Of a DNA stretch of 64,000 bases, positions 35,605 to 43,694 are shown one piece after another. The stretch lies in NCBI RefSeq assembly GCF_042852765.1, contig NZ_AP031414.1, one strand, 5' to 3'. Below the pieces are notes generated by a model. That model saw only the letters and a program-made list of their open reading frames with translations, was not told where the DNA came from and searched no databases. Position 1 is the first letter of the stretch; the number at the start of each line of letters is the position of its first letter. Source of the stretch: Schaedlerella glycyrrhizinilytica_A. GTDB taxonomy: Bacteria > Bacillota > Clostridia > Lachnospirales > Lachnospiraceae. A program made the position numbers and the translations under genes.

Positions 35605-36456
35605 CTATTTTCCGGTCAGCATCCGATATGGTTCCTCCAGCATTTTCTCGTATCTTACCCGAAGCATCGTTAAATAAAACGTCTTCCGCAGTGCTGAAAT
35701 ACCGTCTGTTTTTTGTATAAAACACTCCACATCCTCAAAGGAAATCCGTTCATAAACACGCATCAGCGCCCGATTGCATTCCTCATAACTTAAACTGTGT
35801 ATCACTTCATAATAGGAACTCTTTTTTCCATCCAGAAGAATCTGTGAAGTCGGGAACTGAAAGATCCGTCTTTCGATTTCCTCTTTGGAATCTAAAACAG
35901 CCTGTATTTTTTCATCCGTATTCAGCTTTGGAAACAAGGAAGATCCATTATCATAGACCGGCGCCATGCGATATTTTCCATTCTTTTTCAAAAATCCCCA
36001 ATTTGCCCCATGGCGATCAAAATTCCCGATCCATGCATCCACAATATACATTTCCCAAAAATACTCTGCCGTCAACGCTACATCGGTCAGTTTCACATTA
36101 TCCGATAACATCCGCATAATATCGTCATATGAATATTGATAAAGTCTTCGATCCTGCTCCAGCGTACTCTCTCCCACATCATTGAACGGTACAAAAATCT
36201 CATCTTCACCGATAAAGTCTTTCATTACAACAACATTGCATCCGTCACATGTTCCCAACAATGTCTGCTGTACTTCCATCCCTGCAAGCGCAAAGATATG
36301 AGACCCTAAGTATTCCGAAACATGACTGTACGTCATTCCCGCCGGAGAGTTTTTTGCATACTTCACAATGTAAGCCTCTCCGTTGATCAGGATTCCTTTT
36401 TTTCGCTCTGTCCCTGAATAATATCTTCCGCTTGACGGGTATCGTGAATAATCCAT
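35605..36456 (-). CDS. HipA/CtkA-like kinase
   Basis: This 283-residue protein has the HipA-type kinase core: KKGILINGEAYIVKYAKNS (nucleotide-binding lobe), QTLLGTCDGCNVVVMKDFIG, then WIGNFDRHGANWGFLK (about 140-155; Asp/Asn catalytic loop). APVYDNGSSLFPK (about 161-173) is the Mg-binding DFG-equivalent. It lacks the N-terminal HipA-N/HipB-contacting domain of E. coli HipA and is nearer CtkA-like short kinases. Such kinases phosphorylate aminoacyl-tRNA synthetases or other targets and often act as toxins. An AGGAGG site stands 12 nt ahead of the ATG. It is first in a two-gene unit with the resolvase-derived DNA-binding protein. The motif evidence for the kinase is good; target and toxicity are unknown. 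Confidence 0.75.
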   Translation of the reverse strand: MDYSRYPSSGRYYSGTERKKGILINGEAYIVKYAKNSPAGMTYSHVSEYLGSHIFALAGMEVQQTLLGTCDGCNVVVMKDFIGEDEIFVPFNDVGESTLEQDRRLYQYSYDDIMRMLSDNVKLTDVALTAEYFWEMYIVDAWIGNFDRHGANWGFLKKNGKYRMAPVYDNGSSLFPKLNTDEKIQAVLDSKEEIERRIFQFPTSQILLDGKKSSYYEVIHSLSYEECNRALMRVYERISFEDVECFIQKTDGISALRKTFYLTMLRVRYEKMLEEPYRMLTGK

Positions 36457-36619
36457 TTTCTTCTCGTTCCTCCTTTTCTGTCACTGTATCACCCTGCCGT
36501 CGATATGTCAATAGGATATATTTTAATTTTGAGATCTCCTGTTTTTTTCAAAAACACTCTACTTTTCTATTTCGCTTCATGCTACAATATAAAAACAATA
36601 TCCCCTGGGAGGTTACCGC

Positions 36620-37426
36620 ATGAAGTTCAAGAAAAGTACCATCATTTTTCTTTCTGCTATTGTATTTTTTCTATCCGGAATGCTGACGTTTTATTTCTGG
36701 TATGAGAGTAAATGCGTCAAATTTCGAGATAAAAACATGGCAATTCAAATACTTTATCTTGTAAACTCCGGACGCGGAAAAGTTCTGAAAAAAGAAGCCG
36801 AACAGATCACCAGCATTTATACGACCGATCCCGACGGAAGATTTACAACGCTTGAAGATTTAAAACAATTCCCGAATCTGACCCGTTTGAGCCTGACTTA
36901 CGATACAGAAGCGATGACGGACGAAGAGAAAGCGGAGTTGAAACAATTACATCCGAAAAATGTACAGATGCTCTCAGAGACACTTCCGGATCTGCCGAAA
37001 TTGAAAGAATTGGATCTTACTTATTTTGACTATTTTGAAAATGTGGACTTTCTTTCGGAATGTGATCAGATCGAAACCTTGGAGATCCGGTATAATAAAA
37101 TCCAAAATATTGACGGCATAAAGGAAATGAAGAATCTTCATGTTCTCGACCTAAGGGCAAATCCCTTTACGGATCTGTCCCCTTTGACGGAACTGGATAA
37201 TCTGGAAATTCTGATTCTGGATATGGTTCCTGCGGAAAATCCGGAAGTACTGAAATCTCTTCCATCTTTGAAAATGCTCGTTCTCTCCCCGCAAAATCCG
37301 GAACAGGAGATTATTTTGAATGAGTTAAAAAATCAAGATGTCGCTGTTTACAATGAATACAATCAGGACGCTTATGATAAAAAACTGGAGCTTCTCGGTC
37401 GTGAGAAGATGGGAAATGAGATTTGA
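36620..37426 (+). CDS. Membrane-anchored leucine-rich-repeat protein
   Basis: This 268-residue protein has an N-terminal hydrophobic segment (TIIFLSAIVFFLSGMLTFYF, about 6-25) followed by an extracytoplasmic region. There are at least three LRR-like repeats, such as LPKLKELDLTYFDYFENVDF, CDQIETLEIRYNKIQNIDGI, MKNLHVLDLRANPFTDLSPL and LDNLEILILDM, spaced about 22 residues. LRRs of this type bind proteins or glycans. The start follows GGGAGG at 36607-36612, and a strong terminator follows the stop. It is adjacent to, but divergent from, the HipA-like kinase operon. No sortase signal is seen. Function is unknown. Confidence 0.78.
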   Translation: MKFKKSTIIFLSAIVFFLSGMLTFYFWYESKCVKFRDKNMAIQILYLVNSGRGKVLKKEAEQITSIYTTDPDGRFTTLEDLKQFPNLTRLSLTYDTEAMTDEEKAELKQLHPKNVQMLSETLPDLPKLKELDLTYFDYFENVDFLSECDQIETLEIRYNKIQNIDGIKEMKNLHVLDLRANPFTDLSPLTELDNLEILILDMVPAENPEVLKSLPSLKMLVLSPQNPEQEIILNELKNQDVAVYNEYNQDAYDKKLELLGREKMGNEI

Positions 37427-37436
37427 ATGCGAAGCA

Positions 37437-37494
37437 GAATAAGGAGGACCGAAGCCTCTCATCCCAACGATGAGCGCCCCGTTCCTCCTTATTC
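37437..37494. terminator. Bidirectional terminator (LRR gene/redox enzyme)
   Basis: GAATAAGGAGGAC (from 37437) pairs with GTTCCTCCTTATTC (to 37494) around a large loop that contains a second small hairpin. Confidence 0.78.
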
Positions 37495-37509
37495 TTATTT
37501 CTTATTTTT

Positions 37510-40500
37510 TTACTTCAACCCCAGTTTCTCCATCAATTCTTCCCGGATCCGATATGCGCTGTATTCCATCGGGATCTCGTAATCGTCTCCCGGATCATGG
37601 ATCGGCTCCCATACCTGATTGAAAAATTTACTCTTCTTCGCGATCTGTCCCGGTTTCCAGGAATCTTTCAGACATTCCGGACACCAGTGTCCGCCGTGAA
37701 GCACTGCATTGACTGACATCATAAATTCATGTCCATCCGCACATTTCCATTTGATCGGTGTATAAATGTCCGGAACTTCCTCTGCCAGACACTCGCCGCC
37801 ACGGAACTCGGCAGCTTTTTTCAGATCATCCAACGTCAGATTTTCCAGACCTTTTGATTCGTCATATCCATGATCAAGATACGTCTCTTCCTCGCTCGGA
37901 TGATGCAGATCATATCCATCGTCAAACGCCTTGATTTCTTTCTGCTGCTCTCTGGATCCGAAGAACGCTTTGATCCAGTTCTCCTCGTTATTTTCAAACA
38001 TCCAGTAAGTTCCCATCCGTTTGCCGCCCACTTCTTTATTATGTGCAAACATCTGCTCCGCGGTCGGGAATCCTGCACGGATCAGCGGATTTGCCGCCAT
38101 GCGCCGCATTTCTTCACGCACGCCGGCCCAATACTGGTCTGCCGGGATGCACCGGAAATGTAAAATATCGTCGAGCAGATCGGAATCGGTATAATAATGA
38201 CCGTGGAAATTGTATTTCGCCATCATTCGGGAATCCTGCACGTCTTTTAATCCCATGCCGAATGCGCCTAAGTTGATATCCATCAGTTCCCATGTGGTCA
38301 GTCGGTAATCTTTACCGCTGGACAGGTTGTATGCCTTTCTCCAGAAGCTTTCCGGTACCCAGTCTTCACACAGGTTTGCCATACAGATTCCGGATTCGAT
38401 CGCGGTACTCCACTCCAGCACGTTGTTCGGCGGCTGATGTGTCACGATCGGCAGATCTCCGGCTTCTTTCGCGCTCGGATGCTGTCCGGTCTGACGGATG
38501 GATACCCAGTGTTTCAGTCCGCTGTCAAATACAGACCACTCGGAAAATACTTTCGATAATCCGTAGTAATCAAAGATCGACGGATTGATCGGATCTCCCA
38601 CACGTCCGAACTGGATCGGCTCCAGACGTTGTCCGGTCATTGCCACCGTTGCGACATACGCGAAATGTACGGCATCCGGATCCGGCTGTGCTTTGATCGC
38701 CTTGATGATATTTAACGTAGATCCGATGTTTGTCTTCAATGTATCTTCCGGATAATCATCTGCCATCGGAGATACCATCGCGCCGATGTGCAGCACATAG
38801 GAAGCTCCTGTCACGCATTTCAAAATGGTATCGTAATCTGCCATATCGCCCCATACGATTTCCAGTGCCGGACACATATATTTCTTCAAAAGAGCTTTGT
38901 TCTTCGCAGAAGCACGTGCAAGGATCCTTACTTTAAACCGGCTACTCCGAGCCAGAAGCTGTTTCATCGTCTCCTGTCCCATCTTTCCGGTCGCTCCGGT
39001 TACGAACACGATCTTTTTCGGCTTCACTGCGTCTTTATGTACTTCCGGTTTATCAAATGTGATCGCCACGTCAAACGCTTCTCTTACCGCATCCAGCGCG
39101 CGTCTTGCAAGTCCCGCGTCTCCGACGGTAAAATATCCGCATCCGATTTCCAGGCTGGCTGCTTCCAATGCGCTTCCGTCTCTGGATCTGGAACCGACTG
39201 CCATCACCGCGTAATCACACGGATACGTCACAGTCTCGCCGTCCTTTGTACCGATGACCATACCGTCTTTGATCTCTGTCACCGTCACTTCCGTCACCGG
39301 TGTGATTCCCATCGCATAAACACTCTCTGTCACGCAAGTTTTTCTCGCGCTTCCCATATCTGCGCAGAACTCTTTGAGCATTTCCAGATCTGTCACTTTA
39401 CAGCCTTTTTCTGCCAGATATTCTGCCACTTCCATACCGACCATACCGCCGCCGATCACGACCACGTTGCCGGATGCGGTCTGTGTTCCGTCCAGAACAT
39501 CGTGAGAATTCAATACGAACGGAAGATCTGCTCCCGGAATATTCGGAATGATCGGGACCGCACCGATCGCATTGATCACCGTATGCGGGTGGATTTCCTT
39601 GATCAGCTCCGGCGTCACCGGTGTATTCAGGCGAATTTCCACACCCAGTTTTTCTGCCTGATGCGCCATCGCGATCACTGCCTGTTTCATCTCTTCTTTA
39701 CGCGGCGCTTCTCCTGCGGTCAGGAACTGTCCGCCGAGACGATCGGTCGCCTCGCACAAAATCGGCAGATGTCCTCTCTGTTTCAATACGATCGCCGCTT
39801 CCAGTCCGGCGATTCCGCCGCCTGCGATCAGTACCGTCTCCGGTTTCTCGGCCGGCAGGATCTCGCATTCTTTCTCTCTTCCGACTGCCGGATTGCGAAG
39901 ACAGGTGATATGCGGACAATCGGTATTGGCAAATCCGTCCAGACATCCCTGATCACATCCCACACAATAATTGATCTCGTCAAGCCGTCCCTCTTTTGAT
40001 TTCGTTACAAAATCCGGATCTGCCAGCTGTGCACGTCCCATCACGACCATATCCACTTTATCCGCTTCCAGAATCTCTTCCGCAAATGCAGCGGTGTTGA
40101 TACGTCCTACGCCGATCGTCAGCATTCCGGTCTCTTTACGGATCCGTGCCGCATTATCGATATTAAATCCTCTCGGCAGATCGATCGGCGGTACTTCAAA
40201 TTTATTTCCTGCGGAAATAACATTTCCACGGGAAACGTCAAGCACATCAACGCCCGCCTCTTTTGCCATCTTACAGAATTCGATCACTTCTTCGATCGTC
40301 AGACCATTTTCCAGATAATCGTCATGCGCATCGATCCTCATAAATACCGGCATATCTTCCGGAATATTCGCGCGGACCGCACGGATGACCTCCAGCGGGA
40401 ATCTGCTGCGATTTTCCAGGCTTCCGCCGTACTCGTCGGTTCGATGATTGATTCCGCCGGATAAGAACGAATGCGGCAGATAATTGTGCGCCATATGCAG

Positions 40501-40983
40501 TTCCACGCAGTCAAATCCCGCTTCTTTTGCACGGGCTGCCGCTTTTCCGTAACATTCCACCACTTCGGCGATCTGTTCTTTTGTGATTCCCGGCAGCGTC
40601 AGTCCCGGTCTCATCGGCATATCGCTTGCAACGAGGATCTGCGCGGTCGGATCCATGCCGACACAGATGCTGCCCTGCCAGAGCTGCAGTCCTGCTTTAC
40701 CGCCGTTCTCATGGATCGCATCCGTCAGCCGTTTCATTCCCGGAATATAACAATCCTCTGAAATAGAGAGGAATCCGCGAGGTGCGCTCGGCGAATGTAC
40801 GCTGCACACTTCCACGATACTGAGTCCTGTTCCGCCTTTGACTCTGGCTACATGATAATCGATCAGCTGGTCGGTCACATAGCTGGTCTTTCCGGAAAAT
40901 TTCGTACCCATTGCAGGAAGTACGATACGGTTTTTCAATTCCATACTGCGGATTTTGATTGGCGTAAATAATTTCTGATACAT
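37510..40983 (-). CDS. Four-module redox enzyme: OYE/4Fe-4S/FAD + extended SDR + zinc-ribbon tail
   Basis: This 1157-residue protein has an Old Yellow Enzyme-type FMN barrel at about 1-335 (KNRIVLPAMGTKF; VELHMAHNYLPHSFLSG; RTDEYGGSLENR). A 4Fe-4S cluster loop follows at about 340-361 (CVGCDQGC, then CPHITC), and FAD/NAD(P) Rossmann folds at about 380-640 (IAGGGIAGLEAA, VIGGGMVGMEVA). The 2,4-dienoyl-CoA reductase/BaiCD family normally ends there. An extended SDR is fused at about 658-960 (FVTGATGKMGQE; catalytic YYGLSK), and a treble-clef/zinc-ribbon-like segment lies at about 1080-1106 (CADGHEF, then HWCPEC). The start is ATG 40983 with GGGAGG 7 nt away. The fused modules suggest two consecutive reductions or an oxidation-reduction pair on one substrate, perhaps steroid, bile acid, plant polyphenol or lignin-like; the substrate is unproven. 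No signal peptide is seen. It is divergent from a MerR regulator. Confidence 0.85.
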   Translation of the reverse strand: MYQKLFTPIKIRSMELKNRIVLPAMGTKFSGKTSYVTDQLIDYHVARVKGGTGLSIVEVCSVHSPSAPRGFLSISEDCYIPGMKRLTDAIHENGGKAGLQLWQGSICVGMDPTAQILVASDMPMRPGLTLPGITKEQIAEVVECYGKAAARAKEAGFDCVELHMAHNYLPHSFLSGGINHRTDEYGGSLENRSRFPLEVIRAVRANIPEDMPVFMRIDAHDDYLENGLTIEEVIEFCKMAKEAGVDVLDVSRGNVISAGNKFEVPPIDLPRGFNIDNAARIRKETGMLTIGVGRINTAAFAEEILEADKVDMVVMGRAQLADPDFVTKSKEGRLDEINYCVGCDQGCLDGFANTDCPHITCLRNPAVGREKECEILPAEKPETVLIAGGGIAGLEAAIVLKQRGHLPILCEATDRLGGQFLTAGEAPRKEEMKQAVIAMAHQAEKLGVEIRLNTPVTPELIKEIHPHTVINAIGAVPIIPNIPGADLPFVLNSHDVLDGTQTASGNVVVIGGGMVGMEVAEYLAEKGCKVTDLEMLKEFCADMGSARKTCVTESVYAMGITPVTEVTVTEIKDGMVIGTKDGETVTYPCDYAVMAVGSRSRDGSALEAASLEIGCGYFTVGDAGLARRALDAVREAFDVAITFDKPEVHKDAVKPKKIVFVTGATGKMGQETMKQLLARSSRFKVRILARASAKNKALLKKYMCPALEIVWGDMADYDTILKCVTGASYVLHIGAMVSPMADDYPEDTLKTNIGSTLNIIKAIKAQPDPDAVHFAYVATVAMTGQRLEPIQFGRVGDPINPSIFDYYGLSKVFSEWSVFDSGLKHWVSIRQTGQHPSAKEAGDLPIVTHQPPNNVLEWSTAIESGICMANLCEDWVPESFWRKAYNLSSGKDYRLTTWELMDINLGAFGMGLKDVQDSRMMAKYNFHGHYYTDSDLLDDILHFRCIPADQYWAGVREEMRRMAANPLIRAGFPTAEQMFAHNKEVGGKRMGTYWMFENNEENWIKAFFGSREQQKEIKAFDDGYDLHHPSEEETYLDHGYDESKGLENLTLDDLKKAAEFRGGECLAEEVPDIYTPIKWKCADGHEFMMSVNAVLHGGHWCPECLKDSWKPGQIAKKSKFFNQVWEPIHDPGDDYEIPMEYSAYRIREELMEKLGLK

Positions 40984-41036
40984 CACATTACCTCCCGTTT
41001 TGATAAAAATAATTTCACGCTTCGTCTGCTATTGTT

Positions 41037-41067
41037 AATATATCACGTTCCCAAAGTGTACTGTCTA
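41037..41067 (-). promoter_or_regulatory. MerR-type promoter with 19-bp spacer for the redox enzyme
   Basis: Leftward TAGACA (complement of 41062-41067) and TATATT (complement of 41037-41042) are separated by exactly 19 bp. The spacer holds an imperfect dyad, CACGTTCCCAAAGTG (41044-41058). A long spacer with an internal dyad is the layout expected of MerR-activated promoters. Transcription would start about 45 nt ahead of the redox gene ATG. Confidence 0.7.
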
Positions 41068-41164
41068 TTCATACTTCCAACGATATTCCCCCGACATTTT
41101 TATGCATTTTTAACAAAAACCGAACATGTTTTATGCTATAATAAAGAAAATCTATCACAAAACA

Positions 41165-41179
41165 GTTCCGTAACGGAAC
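41165..41179. promoter_or_regulatory. Perfect 15-bp palindrome in the MerR leader
   Basis: GTTCCGTAACGGAAC is a perfect inverted repeat around one central A, 29 nt ahead of the MerR start codon. It lies beyond the TATAAT at about 41139 and shares GTTCC with the dyad at 41044-41058. It is a likely operator for autoregulation, or a leader hairpin. Confidence 0.6.
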
Positions 41180-41207
41180 GCTTTCATTTTATAGATCGGA
41201 GCGTGCT

Positions 41208-42191
41208 ATGAGATTAAAAGAAATTATACAGAAAACAGGACTGAACAAGCGAACCATTCATTTCTATATAGAAGAACATTTTCTGACGCCAAAGACCGAT
41301 CCGTCCAACGGATATTACATTTTTTCGGAGGATGATGTGGAACGTCTGAAAATGCTCCAGCAGCTTCGCCGCGCCGACTTTTCGATCAAGGACATTCATG
41401 CGATCTTAAAGCATCCGACTTCCGCTTATATCTACATCAAAAAACAGATGGAAAAGCTTCAAAAAGAGCAGGAGCTGCTGACCCGCAAGATCGGAAGCCT
41501 CCAGAGGCTTTACGACAAGCTTCCGGTGTTCGTCTCCAGCGAAGCGTTCTCTGACGCCGTATTTTGCACGGATTTTCCTGACAGCACGGTGGCGCTTCCG
41601 CCGGATCTGGACAGCGACGTCAACCTGATCAGCCTTTATCTGTGGGGACCGTTCTTAAACGGCATCACGATGAGCGAATACCAGAAGTATCTCTGGGATA
41701 AACTGCAAAAAGAGACCGCAAAAGTTCCGTCCGGAACACTTCTGACGATGAAAGACTATCTCTACTCTCTGACAGCCGAACAATTAGACCATGAGCTGCA
41801 GCTTCGCACCCGACACATCGAAGAAGTCGCTATGCTCACGCAGGAAACGATGCCCGCCTATGTGCGAAAAGCCTGCCAATGGATCGCCGACTGTTCCGAA
41901 AGCGATGCATTTGCCATGACCTGGAAGCAGGACTATCACACCCACACGCTGCCGCTGACCCGGCTTTATGACTCGGATTTTAACTCCCTGATGACAGAAC
42001 TCAGCCCACGTTTCTCCGACTATTACCGCAACATCCATCTTTGCTGCGATCAGATTTACGACTGGCTGCTCTCAGACGACGGCGCTGACATCTTCTCACG
42101 GCTTTCCGAGCAGCTCGGCGGCTATATGGATCTTTGTGCACTTCATCACGGGGAAATCGCCGCCCTGTTCGGAACCGGTATCGCAAACTAA
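41208..42191 (+). CDS. MerR-family transcriptional regulator
   Basis: This 327-residue protein has an N-terminal MerR winged helix-turn-helix (RLKEIIQKTGLNKRTIHFYI, then FSEDDVERLKMLQQLRRADF). A coiled-coil linker follows (KKQMEKLQKEQELLTRKIGS), and then a long C-terminal effector domain of about 200 residues with many aromatic residues (ISLYLWGPFLNGITMSEYQK). It is larger than metal-sensing MerRs and more like drug- or metabolite-sensing ones. It is divergent from the redox enzyme, sharing the control region that contains the 19-bp-spacer promoter, so it probably activates that enzyme in response to its substrate. A bidirectional terminator follows. The ligand is unknown. Confidence 0.88.
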   Translation: MRLKEIIQKTGLNKRTIHFYIEEHFLTPKTDPSNGYYIFSEDDVERLKMLQQLRRADFSIKDIHAILKHPTSAYIYIKKQMEKLQKEQELLTRKIGSLQRLYDKLPVFVSSEAFSDAVFCTDFPDSTVALPPDLDSDVNLISLYLWGPFLNGITMSEYQKYLWDKLQKETAKVPSGTLLTMKDYLYSLTAEQLDHELQLRTRHIEEVAMLTQETMPAYVRKACQWIADCSESDAFAMTWKQDYHTHTLPLTRLYDSDFNSLMTELSPRFSDYYRNIHLCCDQIYDWLLSDDGADIFSRLSEQLGGYMDLCALHHGEIAALFGTGIAN

Positions 42192-42195
42192 AAAT

Positions 42196-42220
42196 CCCGG
42201 GAGTTTTTCACACTCCCGGG
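42196..42220. terminator. Bidirectional intrinsic terminator (MerR gene/spoVG)
   Basis: CCCGGGAGT (from 42196) pairs with ACTCCCGGG (to 42220), with A- and T-rich flanks between convergent genes. Confidence 0.82.
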
Positions 42221-42241
42221 CACAATTCTTTTATGATCCGT

Positions 42242-42529
42242 TCAAATCTCTTCCGCTGCCATCTCCGGTTCCTCTTCCAGAACTTCTTTGTAACGTTCCA
42301 GGATCGTTCCCTGAATTTTCTCTCTGGTGCTTGAATTGATCGGATGTGCTATATCGCGATATTCTCCGTCCAGAGCCTTTTTGCTCGGCATGGCGATGAA
42401 CAATCCTTTTTCGCCCTCAATGACTTTAATGTCATGAACTACAAATTCATCATCGATCGTAATGGAAACAACTGCTTTTAATTTTCCCTCTTTTGCAACT
42501 CTTCTGACACGCACATCTGTGATCTTCAT
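42242..42529 (-). CDS. spoVG: SpoVG regulator
   Basis: This 95-residue protein begins MKITDVRVRRVAKEGKLKAV. VSITIDDEFVVHDIKVIEG and GLFIAMPSKKALDGEYRDIA are SpoVG hallmarks, ending AHPINSSTREKIQ. SpoVG is a site-specific nucleic-acid-binding protein that influences septation, sporulation and metabolism in Firmicutes. AAAGGAGACAG precedes the ATG. It follows glgD by 46 nt on the same strand, an uncommon neighbour; co-transcription with glycogen genes is possible but no promoter was resolved. Confidence 0.95.
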   Translation of the reverse strand: MKITDVRVRRVAKEGKLKAVVSITIDDEFVVHDIKVIEGEKGLFIAMPSKKALDGEYRDIAHPINSSTREKIQGTILERYKEVLEEEPEMAAEEI

Positions 42530-42575
42530 ATCTTCTGTCTCCTTTCGCTGTCCGCCCTCCCCCTTAAGGAGTGCT

Positions 42576-43694
42576 CTATAAGGTATATCTCTCGTTCTTC
42601 TCTACAACCACTTTGACGCCCTCTTCACCGACATGTCTTGTATTGGCGCGGATCGTATCTCTGCTTTCCACAATGCAGTTCTCAATATAGGTATTATCCC
42701 CGAGATATACGTCATTTAAAATGATCGAATTCTTTACAACACAGTTATTTCCAACAAACACTTTCTTGAAAAGAACCGAGTTCTCCACAGTTCCGTTGAT
42801 GATGCTTCCGCTTCCTACCAGACTGTTTTTCACGACCGCACCCGGATTATATTTTGCCGGCGGCTGGTCGCTTACCTTGGAATACACTGCCGGAAGTTCT
42901 TTAAAGAAATAGTTCCGCACATCCGATTTCAGGAAATCCATATTGGTCTTGTAGTAGGAATCCACTGTGGAAATATTGCTCCAGTAATTATGGATCTTAT
43001 ATCCGTAAATCTTTTTCAGATTCTTATAACGGATCAAAATATCGTTGACAAAATCGTACCGCTCTTCTTCAGCACTGTGCTCGATCAGATCGATCAACTG
43101 TCTTCTGCGGATCACATAAATCCCGGTTGAGATCGTATGAGACTTTGCGACCATCGGCTTTTCCTCAAATTCTTCGATCCGGGCAGATTCGTTCATCCGC
43201 ACCGTTCCGAATCTCGTTACATCCTCATTCGGTTCCATATCTTTTACAACAACGGTAATGTCCGCTTTTTTGGCGATATGATATTCCAATACTTTATTAT
43301 AATTCAACTTGTACACCGCATCTGCGGATGTAATGATCACATAGGGCTCATGACACCGTTTCAAAAACTCCAGATTCTGATAGATCGCATCTGCCGTTCC
43401 GCGGTACCAGTATCCGTTGTCCACGGTGATCGTCGGTGTAAACACATACAAACCGCCCTGCTTTCGCCCGAAATCCCACCATTTTGAAGAATTGAGATGT
43501 TCGTTTAACGAACGGGCATTGTACTGCGTCAATACAGCAACACGCTGGATATGCGAATTCGTCATATTACTCAGTGCAAAATCGATCGCCCGGTAACTGG
43601 ATGCGATCGGCATCGCTGCCGCCGCTCTGCGGTCCGTCAGCTGCTGCATCCGCTTTGTACTTCCCCCTGCGAGGATCAAACCTACTGCTCTCAT
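42576..43694 (-). CDS. glgD: Glucose-1-phosphate adenylyltransferase subunit GlgD
   Basis: This 372-residue ADP-glucose pyrophosphorylase-like subunit has an N-terminal nucleotidyltransferase fold (LILAGGSTKRMQQLTDRRA, lacking some catalytic contacts of GlgC). A C-terminal left-handed beta-helix follows (GSGSIINGTVENSVLFKKVF). In Firmicutes GlgD pairs with GlgC and is often regulatory or weakly catalytic. The 4-nt overlap with glgC (ATGA at 43691-43694) shows translational coupling. Confidence 0.93.
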   Translation of the reverse strand: MRAVGLILAGGSTKRMQQLTDRRAAAAMPIASSYRAIDFALSNMTNSHIQRVAVLTQYNARSLNEHLNSSKWWDFGRKQGGLYVFTPTITVDNGYWYRGTADAIYQNLEFLKRCHEPYVIITSADAVYKLNYNKVLEYHIAKKADITVVVKDMEPNEDVTRFGTVRMNESARIEEFEEKPMVAKSHTISTGIYVIRRRQLIDLIEHSAEEERYDFVNDILIRYKNLKKIYGYKIHNYWSNISTVDSYYKTNMDFLKSDVRNYFFKELPAVYSKVSDQPPAKYNPGAVVKNSLVGSGSIINGTVENSVLFKKVFVGNNCVVKNSIILNDVYLGDNTYIENCIVESRDTIRANTRHVGEEGVKVVVEKNERYTL

